Source: Lentisalinibacter salinarum
GTDB taxonomy: Bacteria > Pseudomonadota > Gammaproteobacteria > Steroidobacterales > Woeseiaceae
Reading direction: 5' to 3'
Length of the DNA stretch: 64,000 nucleotides
NCBI RefSeq assembly: GCF_040706555.1
Contig: NZ_JAPDRH010000002.1
Span: 62,001-126,000, forward strand
A model generated the notes under the pieces. The model had not been told where the DNA came from. It did no database searches and saw only the letters and a program-made list of their open reading frames with translations. Numbering within the stretch: the first letter of the stretch is position 1; each line of letters opens with the position of its first letter. Below, in pieces: positions 1 to 9,606 of the stretch. The translations under genes and the position numbers were made by a program.

Positions 1-3000
1 GAGGGACCGGCCGGCCGCGTGGATCAGACCCTCGTGGAGGAGAGCCGCCACCTGCTCGAGTGGATGGCGGACGACCACTTCACCTTCCTCGGCTACCAGG
101 AATACGAGGTCGTGCGGAGCAACGGCGAGGCGCAGCTGCGACCCGTCGCGGATACGGGCCTCGGCATCCTGTCGAAACGCCGTTCGGCGGAACGCCGGGT
201 CACGATGACCCCGGAGATGCGGCGCGAGGCCCGCGGGCGGGAGCTGCTGATCCTGACCAAGGCGAATGCCCGCTCCACGGTGCACCGGCCCAGCCATCTC
301 GACTACATCGGCGTGAAGGTCTTCGACGAGGCCGGCGAGCCGGTGGGCGAGAAGCGCTTCCTCGGGCTGCTCACCTCGGTGGCGTATAACGAGAGCCCGC
401 GCGCCATCCCGTTGTTGCGGCTGAAAGTGCGGCGCGTCATCGAACGGGCGGAGCTGGATCCCAGCGGCCACCGGGGCAAGGCGCTCATGCACGTGCTGGA
501 CACCTACCCCCGGGACGAGCTGTTCCAGGCCTCGGTGCGAGACCTCTCGCGCACGACCTCCGGCATCCTGAACCTGCAGGAGCGCCAGCGCGTGAAGCTG
601 TTCCTGCGCCGGGACGCCTTCCGCCGCTTCTTCTCCTGCCTCGTCTACGTGCCCCGCGAGAAGTACAACACCCGGGTGCGCCAGCGCATCGAGACCATCC
701 TCATGCAGGCGTTCGACGGGCTCAGCATCGAGTCGTCGGTGGAGTTGTCGGAGTCGGTGCTCGCCCGGCTGCACCTCATCGTGCACATCGAACAGGGCCG
801 CAAGCCGAGGATCTCCATCCGCCAGATCGAGAAGGACATCGGCGAAGCCGTGGTGACCTGGCAGGACCGCCTCGCCCACGCGCTGGTGGAGCATCTGGGC
901 GAGGCCCGCGGCATCGCGCTCGCCCGCCGCTACGGTCACATCTTCCCGCTGGCCTACGAGGAAGACGTCCTGCCGGCCGCCGCCTGCGGCGACGTCGAGA
1001 CGCTGGACCGGCTGAAGGGCGGCGAAGCGGGCGACGGCGAGGACACGGAGCTGTACCGGCCGCCCGGCGTCACCGAGCGGCTTCATTTCAAGATATGCCG
1101 TCCGGGCGAGCCTCTGCCTCTCTCCGACGCCCTGCCGATCCTCGAGAATCTGGGCGTGCGGGTGGTGAGCGAGCGGCCCTACCACCTGGAGCCGGATGAC
1201 GGCAGCGCCTGGTGGATCCAGGACTTCGAACTGGAGCATCCCCGCGGCGCCGCCATCGATCCGGCGGAGGCCGAGCGCCGCTTCGAGGACGCCTTCTCCC
1301 GGGTGCTCGCCGGCGAGTGCGAGAACGACGGGCTGAACCGGCTGGTGCTCGAAGCCGGTCTGAGCGCGCGGGAGACGTCGATACTGCGCGCGTTCTCGAA
1401 GTACCTGCTGCAGCTGGGACTGCCTTTCTCCCAGCCCTACATGGAGTCCGTGCTGGCGCGCCATCCGCAGATGGCCGCGTTGCTGGTGCGCCGTTTCAGG
1501 CTGCAGTTCGACCCGGATGCCGATGCCGAAGCCGCGCGCGCAGGGCTCGAGGAGTGCCGCCGCGAGATCGCCCGGCTGGTCGCCGAGGCGGCGACGCTGG
1601 ACGAGGACCGGATCCTGCGCGCCTACACGGGCGTGCTGGAAGCGGCGCTGCGCACGAATTTCTTCCGCGTCGACGACGACGGCCGGGAGCCGCCGGCAAT
1701 CGCCATCAAGTTCGACCCTTCCGCGCTGGAAGAGGCACCGCTGCCCCGCCCCCGCTACGAGATCTTCGTGTACTCGCCGCGGGTGGAAGGCACGCATCTG
1801 CGCGCCGGCCCGGTGGCCCGCGGCGGCATCCGCTGGTCGGACCGCCGCGAGGACTTCCGCACCGAGGTGCTGGGCCTGATGAAGGCCCAGACGGTCAAGA
1901 ACACGGTGATCGTGCCCACCGGCGCCAAGGGCGGCTTCCTGCCGAAGCGCTTGCCCCACGGTGACAAGGGTGACAGGGACGCGGTGCAGGCGGAGGTGAT
2001 CGCCTGCTACCGCATCTTCATCGGCTCGCTGCTGGACATCACCGACAACATCGTCGAGGGCGAAGTGGTGCCGCCGGACCGCGTGGTGCGCCTCGACGGC
2101 GACGACCCCTACCTCGTGGTGGCCGCCGACAAGGGCACGGCGGCGTTCTCCGACATCGCCAACGGCATCTCGGCGGAGTACGGCTTCTGGCTGCACGACG
2201 CGTTCGCCTCCGGCGGCTCGGCGGGCTACGACCACAAGAAGATGGGCATCACCGCCCGCGGCGCCTGGGAGGCCGTGCGCCGGCATTTCCGCGAGATGGG
2301 CATCGAGACCCAGAGCCAGGAATTCACGGTGGTCGGCATCGGCGACATGAGCGGCGACGTGTTCGGCAACGGCATGCTGCTGTCGCAGACCATCCGCCTG
2401 CTGGCCGCCTTCAACCACCAGCACATCTTCCTGGACCCGAACCCGGACGCCGCGGCGAGCTTCGCCGAGCGCGAGCGCCTGTTCGCCCTGCCCCGCTCGA
2501 GCTGGGAGGACTACGACAAGCGGCTGATCTCCGCCGGCGGCGGCATCTGGCCCCGCTCGGCCAAGAGCATCCCGCTGAGCGCCGAGGTGCGCGCCATGCT
2601 GGGCGTCACGGACGAGAGCCTGAGTCCGCCCCAGCTGGTACGCGCCATCCTGCGCATGGACTGCGACCTGCTCTGGAACGGCGGCATCGGTACCTACGTC
2701 AAGGCCGGCAGCGAGTCCCACACCGAGGTGGGCGACCGCAGCAACGACGCCGTGCGCGTCAACGCCGGCGAGCTCGGCTGCCGCGTGGTCGGCGAAGGCG
2801 GCAACCTGGGTCTTACGCAGCGGGCGCGCATCGAGTTCGCCCTGGCCGGCGGACGCATCAACACGGACTTCATCGACAACTCGGCCGGCGTGGACAGCTC
2901 CGACCGGGAAGTGAACATCAAGGTGCTGCTCGGGCAGGTGGCCGAGACCCGGCGCATGACCACCGGCCGGCGCAACCGGCTGCTGGCGGACATGACCGAG

Positions 3001-4215
3001 GACGTCGGCGCGCTCGTCCTGCGCAACAACTATCTGCAGACCCAGGCCATCAGCATGATGCAGGCCACCGGGGTCGACCGCCTGAGCGAGCATCTCTATC
3101 TCATCCAGGCGCTGGAGAAGACGGGCCTGCTGGACCGGGAGCTCGAATACCTGCCGGACGACGAGACCCTGGAGGAACGGCGCCAGCGCGACCTGGGGCT
3201 CACCCGGCCGGAACTGGCGGTGCTGCTCAGCTATTCGAAGATCGAGCTCTACGCCCGCATGCAGGCCGCCCATATCCCCACGGACGGGTATCTCGCGAAA
3301 GAGCTCGAGCAGTATTTCCCGGCGCCCCTGCCCCGCCGCTACGGCGACCTCATCCGCGAGCACCGCCTCGGCGGCCAGATCCTCGCCACGCTGATCACCA
3401 ACAGCATGGTCAACCGGATGGGGCCCGCGTTTGCCTGGCGGGCGGCGGACGAGACCGGCGCCGATGCGGTGAGCGTGGCGCGCGCCTACGCCGTGGCGCG
3501 GGAAGTCTGCGGCGCCCGCGAGATCTGGGCGGGCATCGAGGCGCTGGACAACCTGATACCGGCGGAGACCCAGTACCTGGTCATGTTCGAGGTCAGCCGC
3601 AAGCTGCGCCATGCCTGCTACTGGCTGCTGCGCCGCGAGCAGTCCTACGAGAGCATCGAGTCCGCCGTGCAGACACTGAAGCCCGGCGTCAGCCTCGTCT
3701 TCCAGAAACTCGGCTCACTACTGCACGAGAGCGCACGCCAGCGGCTGGCCCGGATGACCAACGAGTTCGAGTCCATGGGCCTGCCCGGCCGGCTCGCGCA
3801 ACGCATCGCCGCGCTGACGGCGGTCACCTCGGCGCTGGACATCGTCGACATCGCCGGCGACCGGGATCTCAAGCGGGTCGCGCGGCTGTACTTCGAGCTG
3901 GGCCGCGGACTGCGTCTGGACTGGGTGCGCGAGAGGATCGACGAACTGCAGGCGCGCGGCCACTGGCAGGCCCTGGCGCGCAGCCGCCTGCGCGACAACA
4001 TCCGCAACGTCCAGCGCACGCTCACCGAGCGGCTGCTTGAGGAGACCGGGCCGGAACTCGGCACCGGCGAGGCCGTGGTCAGCTGGCTGGACGGCGCCGG
4101 GGAGCGGGTGCGCGGGGCGCGCCACATGCTCGACGAAATGCAGAAGAGCGCCCGTACCGATTTTGCTACGCTCTCGGTCGCCACCGACGAGCTGACTAAG
4201 CTCACGGGCCGCTGA
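1..4215 (+). CDS. gdhB: NAD-specific glutamate dehydrogenase, large GdhB type (5' end outside window)
   Basis: Oxidatively deaminates glutamate to 2-oxoglutarate and ammonia with NAD in the cytoplasm. The frame is open from base 1, so the start lies upstream; about 1404 residues are visible against roughly 1600 in this family, so about 200 N-terminal residues are missing. The catalytic core is recognisable: a GARGGIRWSDR-like stretch near 1812, the substrate-lysine region GAKGGFLPKRLP near 1921, and the Rossmann segment VGIGDMSGDVFGNGMLLS near 2332, followed by the long helical C-terminal domain. It ends 63 bases before the NYN gene. The GTG at 19 is only an internal codon. Family assignment is secure. 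Confidence 0.96.
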   Translation, partial: EGPAGRVDQTLVEESRHLLEWMADDHFTFLGYQEYEVVRSNGEAQLRPVADTGLGILSKRRSAERRVTMTPEMRREARGRELLILTKANARSTVHRPSHLDYIGVKVFDEAGEPVGEKRFLGLLTSVAYNESPRAIPLLRLKVRRVIERAELDPSGHRGKALMHVLDTYPRDELFQASVRDLSRTTSGILNLQERQRVKLFLRRDAFRRFFSCLVYVPREKYNTRVRQRIETILMQAFDGLSIESSVELSESVLARLHLIVHIEQGRKPRISIRQIEKDIGEAVVTWQDRLAHALVEHLGEARGIALARRYGHIFPLAYEEDVLPAAACGDVETLDRLKGGEAGDGEDTELYRPPGVTERLHFKICRPGEPLPLSDALPILENLGVRVVSERPYHLEPDDGSAWWIQDFELEHPRGAAIDPAEAERRFEDAFSRVLAGECENDGLNRLVLEAGLSARETSILRAFSKYLLQLGLPFSQPYMESVLARHPQMAALLVRRFRLQFDPDADAEAARAGLEECRREIARLVAEAATLDEDRILRAYTGVLEAALRTNFFRVDDDGREPPAIAIKFDPSALEEAPLPRPRYEIFVYSPRVEGTHLRAGPVARGGIRWSDRREDFRTEVLGLMKAQTVKNTVIVPTGAKGGFLPKRLPHGDKGDRDAVQAEVIACYRIFIGSLLDITDNIVEGEVVPPDRVVRLDGDDPYLVVAADKGTAAFSDIANGISAEYGFWLHDAFASGGSAGYDHKKMGITARGAWEAVRRHFREMGIETQSQEFTVVGIGDMSGDVFGNGMLLSQTIRLLAAFNHQHIFLDPNPDAAASFAERERLFALPRSSWEDYDKRLISAGGGIWPRSAKSIPLSAEVRAMLGVTDESLSPPQLVRAILRMDCDLLWNGGIGTYVKAGSESHTEVGDRSNDAVRVNAGELGCRVVGEGGNLGLTQRARIEFALAGGRINTDFIDNSAGVDSSDREVNIKVLLGQVAETRRMTTGRRNRLLADMTEDVGALVLRNNYLQTQAISMMQATGVDRLSEHLYLIQALEKTGLLDRELEYLPDDETLEERRQRDLGLTRPELAVLLSYSKIELYARMQAAHIPTDGYLAKELEQYFPAPLPRRYGDLIREHRLGGQILATLITNSMVNRMGPAFAWRAADETGADAVSVARAYAVAREVCGAREIWAGIEALDNLIPAETQYLVMFEVSRKLRHACYWLLRREQSYESIESAVQTLKPGVSLVFQKLGSLLHESARQRLARMTNEFESMGLPGRLAQRIAALTAVTSALDIVDIAGDRDLKRVARLYFELGRGLRLDWVRERIDELQARGHWQALARSRLRDNIRNVQRTLTERLLEETGPELGTGEAVVSWLDGAGERVRGARHMLDEMQKSARTDFATLSVATDELTKLTGR

Positions 4216-4278
4216 CAGGACCGCGGGACGCCGACGACCATCCCGGACACAACCCCGAACAACAATGGCTGACAGATA

Positions 4279-5049
4279 ATGGCAGACGAACAACTCATCG
4301 CGGTATTCATCGACTTCGAGAACCTGGCGCTGGGCGCCAAGGAGACGCCCCAGGGCACCTTCGACATCAAGCTGGTGCTGAAGCGCCTGCTGGAGAAGGG
4401 CCGCCTGGTGTACAAGCGCGCCTACTCCGACTGGAGCCGCTACCAGAAGTACGTGCGCGACTTCCACGAGCAGGGCATCGAGCTGATCGACATCCCGCAG
4501 ACCAAGTTCAGCGGCAAGAACAGCGCCGACATCCGCATGGTGGTCGACGCCATCGACCTCTGCTACGCGAAGAGCCACATCGATGCATTCGCACTGGTGT
4601 CGGGCGACAGCGACTTTTCGCCGCTGGTCTCCAAGCTGAAGGAGAACGACAAACGCGTGATCGGCTGCGGCATCAAGAGCTCCACCTCGGATCTGCTCAT
4701 CGGCAACTGCGACGAGTTCATCTACTACGACGACCTGGCCCGTGTGGCCGGGCGCAAGCAGACCCAGGGCGCGAAGAAGAAGAAGACGGAGCAGAAGAGC
4801 GGCACGAACGGCAAGCGCCAGGAGGCGCTGGAGATGCTGGTGGAGATAGTCGACTCGCTGGAGGCCGACTACGACCCGCTGTGGGGGTCGCTGGTCAAGC
4901 AGACCATGCGCCGCGTGCATCCGGGCTTCAACGAGAACTACTACGGCTTCAAGAACTTCTCCGAACTGCTGGAATCGGCGCAGAAGGAGAAGCTGATCCG
5001 GATCGACTTCGATGATGCGCGGGGCAACTACATCGTGCACACGGTCTGA
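4279..5049 (+). CDS. NYN/PIN-like ribonuclease-fold protein with C-terminal LOTUS (OST-HTH) domain
   Basis: A 256-residue protein. The N-terminal half is an NYN (LabA/DUF88) domain of the PIN-nuclease fold: FIDFENL with Asp12, a second acidic cluster SADIRMVVDAIDL and the third motif VSGDSDFSPLV supply the expected acidic metal site. A Lys-rich linker (about residues 166-177) leads to a C-terminal OST-HTH/LOTUS domain of about 75 residues, which in this family binds RNA. A role in RNA processing or decay is inferred; no substrate is known. It lies between gdhB and gpmA on the same strand. The start overlaps a 4-codon mini-ORF (4265-4279) by one base. Confidence 0.88.
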   Translation: MADEQLIAVFIDFENLALGAKETPQGTFDIKLVLKRLLEKGRLVYKRAYSDWSRYQKYVRDFHEQGIELIDIPQTKFSGKNSADIRMVVDAIDLCYAKSHIDAFALVSGDSDFSPLVSKLKENDKRVIGCGIKSSTSDLLIGNCDEFIYYDDLARVAGRKQTQGAKKKKTEQKSGTNGKRQEALEMLVEIVDSLEADYDPLWGSLVKQTMRRVHPGFNENYYGFKNFSELLESAQKEKLIRIDFDDARGNYIVHTV

Positions 5050-5097
5050 TGCGTCACCGCCGAAACCGCCAATGGACCGAGAGAGGTAACTAGCGAG

Positions 5098-5838
5098 ATG
5101 CCAGGACAACTGATCCTCTGCCGCCACGGCCAGAGTGAGTGGAACCTGAAGAACCTGTTCACCGGCTGGACCGACGTGGACCTCACGGAGAAGGGCGTCG
5201 AGGAGGCGAAGGAGGCCGGGCGCACGCTGAAGCAGGCGGGCTACCGCTTCGACGTCGCCTACACCTCCGTCCTGAAGCGCGCGATACGCACGCTGTGGCT
5301 GATCCAGGACGAGATGGATCTCATGTGGATCCCCGTGCACCGCAGCTGGCGGCTGAACGAGCGCCACTACGGCGCCCTGCAGGGCCTGAACAAGGCGGAG
5401 ACGGCGGAGAAATACGGCGAGGAGCAGGTGCACGTCTGGCGGCGCAGCTACGACACGCCGCCGCCGCCGCTCGAGGAAGACGACGAGCGCCATCCCCGCT
5501 TCGACCGCCGCTATGCCGGCATCGCCGACCTGCCCGCCACCGAGTCGCTGAAGACCACGCTGGAGCGGGTGGTACCCTACTGGGACGACGTGATCGCGCC
5601 TGACCTGCTGGCCGGGCGGCACGTCCTGATCGCCGCCCACGGCAACAGCCTGCGCGCGCTCGTGAAGATGCTGGACGGCATGTCGGACGACGAGATCACC
5701 GGCTTCAACATCCCCACCGGCATCCCGCTCGCCTACGAGCTGGACGACGACCTGAAACCGCGCAGCCGGGAATTCCTGGGCGACCCGGACGCGGTGGCGA
5801 AGGCCGCCGCCGCCGTCGCGAACCAGGCGAAAGGCTGA
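5098..5838 (+). CDS. gpmA: 2,3-bisphosphoglycerate-dependent phosphoglycerate mutase
   Basis: Interconverts 3- and 2-phosphoglycerate in glycolysis and gluconeogenesis. The protein is 246 residues, the usual dPGM length. The phosphohistidine motif is LCRHGQSEWN (His10), followed by NLFTGWTDVDLTEKG; the second catalytic His is in IAAHGNSLRAL near residue 184. A GAGAGAGG Shine-Dalgarno stretch precedes the ATG. Eleven bases after its stop begins the gamma carbonic anhydrase gene, so the two are probably cotranscribed. Confidence 0.97.
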   Translation: MPGQLILCRHGQSEWNLKNLFTGWTDVDLTEKGVEEAKEAGRTLKQAGYRFDVAYTSVLKRAIRTLWLIQDEMDLMWIPVHRSWRLNERHYGALQGLNKAETAEKYGEEQVHVWRRSYDTPPPPLEEDDERHPRFDRRYAGIADLPATESLKTTLERVVPYWDDVIAPDLLAGRHVLIAAHGNSLRALVKMLDGMSDDEITGFNIPTGIPLAYELDDDLKPRSREFLGDPDAVAKAAAAVANQAKG

Positions 5839-5848
5839 GGAGACGACC

Positions 5849-6361
5849 ATGATTCACGATCTCGGCGATGCGAGCCCCGACATCCACGAAGACGCCTGGG
5901 TGGCGCCCGATGCCCGGGTGATCGGCCGCGTGCGGCTGAAGGCAGGAGCCAGCGTCTGGTTCCAGTCCGTGCTGCGCGGCGACAACGAATGGATCGAGAT
6001 CGGCGAGGGCTCCAACGTCCAGGACGGCACGGTGATGCACACGGACATGGGCTATCCCCTCACCGTCGGCGACCGGGTCACGATCGGCCACAAGGTCATG
6101 CTGCACGGCTGCACGATCGGCGCTGATACCCTGATCGGCATCGGCAGCATCGTCCTGAACGGCGCGCGCATCGGCTCGAACACCGTAGTGGGCGCCAACA
6201 GCCTGGTGACGGAGGGCAAGGAGTTCCCGGACGGCGTGCTGATACTGGGTGCGCCGGCCAAGGTGGTGCGCGAGCTCAGCGACGAGGAGATCGCCATGAT
6301 CGGCCACTCCGCCGAACATTACGTGGAGAACGCCCGGCGCTACCGGCGCGATCTCGACTGA
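5849..6361 (+). CDS. gamma-class carbonic anhydrase-like hexapeptide-repeat protein (YrdA/PaaY family)
   Basis: A 170-residue left-handed beta-helix protein with repeated hexapeptide turns (for example VIGRVRLKAGASV and TIGADTLIGIGSIVLNGARIG). Three potential metal-binding histidines are visible: His64 (VMHTD), His81 and His86 (IGHKVMLHGC), the trio typical of gamma carbonic anhydrases. Activity is often unproven in YrdA-type members, so carbonic anhydrase function is inferred from family. Probably cotranscribed with gpmA. The MFS gene downstream converges from the other strand. Confidence 0.93.
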   Translation: MIHDLGDASPDIHEDAWVAPDARVIGRVRLKAGASVWFQSVLRGDNEWIEIGEGSNVQDGTVMHTDMGYPLTVGDRVTIGHKVMLHGCTIGADTLIGIGSIVLNGARIGSNTVVGANSLVTEGKEFPDGVLILGAPAKVVRELSDEEIAMIGHSAEHYVENARRYRRDLD

Positions 6362-6378
6362 CGCGAGCCGGACAGCGA

Positions 6379-7680
6379 TCAGGCTTTCGGCAGCTGCGAG
6401 CGCAGCCACACGAATCCGAAGGCGCCGCCGGTCGTGAGCGCAAGCGGCAGGAACAGCGCGTAGATGCCCAGCCCTTCCTCCACGCCCTGCAGGATCTGGT
6501 AGGCGCCCACGCCGGCGATCGGCGCCAGCAGGCCGCGCACCCCGGTCAGGGTCACGTGCAGGCCCATGTATTCCGTCGCGCGGGCATCCGAGGCGAAGTC
6601 GTTGTGGCCCAGGTTCCAGCCGAGGCGCCCGCCGGCATAGCCCGTGCCGAGCAGCGCCGCACCGAGCCACAGCACCTCGATGCGCGCGGTGAACACGCCG
6701 GTGAGGAACGCCGCCATGGCGGCCACGAAGGACCAGCTCTGGATGGCGCGGTAGCGCACGATGTGCACCCGGTCGAAGAAGCGGGCCCACAGCGGGATGG
6801 AGAGCGGGATCACCGCGAAGGGGATGGACGAGGTGATCAGCATCTGCTGCAGCCGCGACAGGCCGAGCTGCTCGTTCAGTATTATCACCAGCTGGGCCAC
6901 CACCATCAGGTTGCCGCTGCCGAAGACGAACATGCAGGTGAGATAGCGCCGGTAGTCGTGGTCGGTGCGCAGGATGCCGAACAGGTCCCGGCGCCGGCGC
7001 CGCCCGGGCCCCGCCTGCTCCGCCCGCTCGGCGGCCACCAGACGCCGGTGGCCGCGCACACGCACCCGGGCATACAGCGCCATGCCGGCGAACATGGCCA
7101 GCGCGGCCGCCGGATAGACGTAGCGGAAGGCCAGCGGGTCGCGGTCCAGCAGCAGGCCGGTGACGACGCCGGTCGTGGCCATGCCGAGCGCCGCCAGCAC
7201 CGTCACCCGCGCCGTGAAGTTGCCGCGGACGTGGCGGGGATAGTTGGCGCGCCAGATCGCCGAGCGCACCGTCACGATGCCGGACCAGAACAGCCGGGCG
7301 CCGATGACGCCGGCGACGAACAGGGCCAGGCCCCAGCCGTTGATGGGCGCCAGCGCGATGGCGACCAGGCTCAGGCCGGCGGCGAGCTTCAGCGCCGTCA
7401 GGACCCGCACCTTGTCCCGGCCGCTGGCCATGCCCGCCCAGAGGAACGAGAGTATGTTGGCGAACGCCGGCGCGCCGGCCACCAGCGCGACGCTCTGGTT
7501 CAGGGCCACGTCGCCGACGGCGCCGGCGAAGGCGTTCTTGGCGATGACGCCCACCACGCCGCCTTCGACAGCACCGAGGCCGAGGGAAAAGAGCGTCCAG
7601 GCGCGCAGTTCGCGGCCGTACAGCGCACGCGCCACGAACGGCATGCGCGCCGAGAAGAACCAGCTCAGATAGTGGCGCAT
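6379..7680 (-). CDS. MFS transporter, substrate unknown
   Basis: A 433-residue integral membrane protein with about 12 hydrophobic segments split by a basic central loop (about residues 205-225, rich in Arg, EQAGPGRRRRRDLF) as expected for a 6+6 major facilitator. No diagnostic substrate motif was recognised. The start is uncertain: neither the ATG at 7680 nor the in-frame ATG at 7644 has a clear Shine-Dalgarno sequence. A 15-base near-duplication just upstream creates a 3-codon mini-ORF (ATG AGC CAA TAG, 7695-7684). The gene lies 73 bases after tesB on the same strand and could share its transcript. Confidence 0.86.
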   Translation of the reverse strand: MRHYLSWFFSARMPFVARALYGRELRAWTLFSLGLGAVEGGVVGVIAKNAFAGAVGDVALNQSVALVAGAPAFANILSFLWAGMASGRDKVRVLTALKLAAGLSLVAIALAPINGWGLALFVAGVIGARLFWSGIVTVRSAIWRANYPRHVRGNFTARVTVLAALGMATTGVVTGLLLDRDPLAFRYVYPAAALAMFAGMALYARVRVRGHRRLVAAERAEQAGPGRRRRRDLFGILRTDHDYRRYLTCMFVFGSGNLMVVAQLVIILNEQLGLSRLQQMLITSSIPFAVIPLSIPLWARFFDRVHIVRYRAIQSWSFVAAMAAFLTGVFTARIEVLWLGAALLGTGYAGGRLGWNLGHNDFASDARATEYMGLHVTLTGVRGLLAPIAGVGAYQILQGVEEGLGIYALFLPLALTTGGAFGFVWLRSQLPKA

Positions 7681-7753
7681 GGACTATTGGCTCATGGACT
7701 ATGGGCGCACGGATCGGGACACGGGCAGGCGCGTCGGCGGGCGCACACCATGA

Positions 7754-8653
7754 TCAGTCCTGCGCGGCGGCGCTTCTGCGCTTTCGCTCCAGCGGCTCGC
7801 GCCACACCCGCACGAGACCCTCCTGGGCCGTGGAAGCCACCAGCGTGCCGTCGCGGCTGAAGATCTGGCCGCGCGAATAGCCCCGTCCGGCCGACGCGTT
7901 GGGACTGTCGAAGCTGTAGAGCAGCCACTCGTCCACGCGGGTCTTGCGGTGGAACCACAGCGCGTGATCGAGGCTCGCCATCTGCACGTTGCCCGTGCCG
8001 AAGCGCAGCCCGTGGGGCAGCGTCGCCGTGCCCAGCAGCTCGTAGTCGGAGAAATAGGCGAGCAGATTGCGGTGCAGATCGGGGTCGTCCGGCAGGCGGT
8101 CTGCGGCGCGCACCCAGACGTGCTTGACCGGCGGCCGCTTCTCCGGCTTCAGGAAGTCCGGCGGATCCACGGGGCGGAACTCGAACGGCCGCTTCTGGGT
8201 GAAGAAGCGGCGCATCTTCTCCGGCAGCACGTGGACGATCTCGGAGGCGAGTTCGTGGGAATCGCGCAGTTCCTCCGGCGGCGTCACCTCCGGCATCTCG
8301 GCCTGGTGCTCGAGGCCCTCCTCCGGCACCTGGAACGACGCGGACAGGTTGAAGATGGGTCGCCCGTGCTGGATGGCCACCACCCGGCGCACGGAGAAAC
8401 TGCGCCCGTCCCGGGCGCGGTCGACGTCGTAGACGATGGGCGCCTCCACGTCGCCGCGGCGCAGGAAATAGGCGTGCAGGGAATGGGCCACCCGGCCCTC
8501 CACCGTGTGATGCGCTGCGGACAGGGCCTGACCGAGCACCTGGCCGCCGAAGACCTGCGCACTGCCGATGTCCCTGCTGTCGCCGCGGAATATGTTCTCT
8601 TCGATGCGCTCGAGCTTCAGCAGTTGCAGCAGATCGGCGAGTACGGGATCCAT
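7754..8653 (-). CDS. tesB: acyl-CoA thioesterase II
   Basis: Hydrolyses acyl-CoA to free fatty acid and CoA. The 299-residue protein has the double-hotdog layout of TesB: an N-terminal hotdog with VFGGQVLGQALSAAHHTV and LHAYFLRRGD, and a C-terminal hotdog with ASLDHALWFHR and STAQEGLVR. The Asp and Gln of the TesB triad are present, and the middle Ser/Thr lies in the SPNASAGRG segment. It is divergent from the DUF1499 gene, with a 153-base gap holding both promoters. Confidence 0.94.
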   Translation of the reverse strand: MDPVLADLLQLLKLERIEENIFRGDSRDIGSAQVFGGQVLGQALSAAHHTVEGRVAHSLHAYFLRRGDVEAPIVYDVDRARDGRSFSVRRVVAIQHGRPIFNLSASFQVPEEGLEHQAEMPEVTPPEELRDSHELASEIVHVLPEKMRRFFTQKRPFEFRPVDPPDFLKPEKRPPVKHVWVRAADRLPDDPDLHRNLLAYFSDYELLGTATLPHGLRFGTGNVQMASLDHALWFHRKTRVDEWLLYSFDSPNASAGRGYSRGQIFSRDGTLVASTAQEGLVRVWREPLERKRRSAAAQD

Positions 8654-8806
8654 GCGGAGACTCCGTGGCTGGGGAAACGAGCGGCGTATTCTAGCAGGCG
8701 CCGTCGGCAGGCAGGCCGGCAGCCGGGCGGCGTAATCGACGGGACGTGGCAGCCGGGTTTATAGTGGTTTCCTTGCCGGCGGAAGAATGCCCGGAGGAGG
8801 AAGGCG

Positions 8807-9577
8807 ATGGCTGACGAACTCGGCGGCGGCTCCGTGTGGCCGCGGCGACTGGGGCGCTTCGCGCTGTACGCGGCGCTGGCTGCCGTGCTCGCGCTGGTGA
8901 TCGCGGGACCCGGGCACCGCTTCGGCATCGTCGGCGTGATGCCCGGGATCCGGCTGGCGATGGCCGGCGGCGCACTGGCACTCGTGGCTGTGATACTCGG
9001 CATCATCGCGGTCATCGGCATCCTGCGGGTGCCGGGACAGCCGGCGCTCGGCAGCGCGGTGGTGGCCGTGGTAATCGGCGCCGCCATCTCGTTGCAGCTC
9101 TACGGCTGGTTCGCTCAGGCGCGCAGCGTGCCGGCCATCCACGACATCAGCACCGACCTCGAGGACCCGCCGGCCTTCTCGGCGATCGCGCCGCTCAGGG
9201 CCGGCGCACCGAATCCGGCCGCCTGGGCCGGGCCGGAGAACGCCGAGCAGCAGCGCCGGGCCTATCCGGACCTCGACAGCCTGGTCGTGGATGCGCCGCC
9301 CGCCGAGGTGGTCCGCCGCGCCGCGGAGATCGCCCGGGCCTTCGGCTGGGAGGTGGTCGCCGCCGAGCCCGACGCAGGCCGCGTGGAGGCGGTGGACACG
9401 ACCTTCTGGTTCGGCTTCCGCGACGACGTGGTGCTGCGCGCCCGCTCCGTGGCGCAAGGCACCGAGGTGGACGTGCGCTCGAAGTCCCGGGTGGGGCGGA
9501 GCGATCTCGGCACCAATGCCACGCGCATCCGCGAGTTCCTGGCAGCGCTGGAGGAGTCTCTGGCCACGTCAGGCTAG
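8807..9577 (+). CDS. DUF1499 domain membrane protein
   Basis: A 256-residue protein of unknown function. Three hydrophobic segments occupy about residues 18-36, 47-70 and 82-103, followed by a soluble C-terminal DUF1499 domain (about residues 145-250), recognised by YPDLDSLVVDAPPAEV, AFGWEVVAAEPDAGRVEAVDTTFWFGFRDDVV and a late SRVGRSDLGTNATRI motif. The ATG follows a GGAGGAAGG ribosome site. The neighbouring SDR gene converges from the other strand, so it appears to be a single-gene unit. Confidence 0.85.
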   Translation: MADELGGGSVWPRRLGRFALYAALAAVLALVIAGPGHRFGIVGVMPGIRLAMAGGALALVAVILGIIAVIGILRVPGQPALGSAVVAVVIGAAISLQLYGWFAQARSVPAIHDISTDLEDPPAFSAIAPLRAGAPNPAAWAGPENAEQQRRAYPDLDSLVVDAPPAEVVRRAAEIARAFGWEVVAAEPDAGRVEAVDTTFWFGFRDDVVLRARSVAQGTEVDVRSKSRVGRSDLGTNATRIREFLAALEESLATSG

Positions 9578-9606
9578 CCGGCGGGGCCGGCCATTGTCAG
9601 CCGTTA

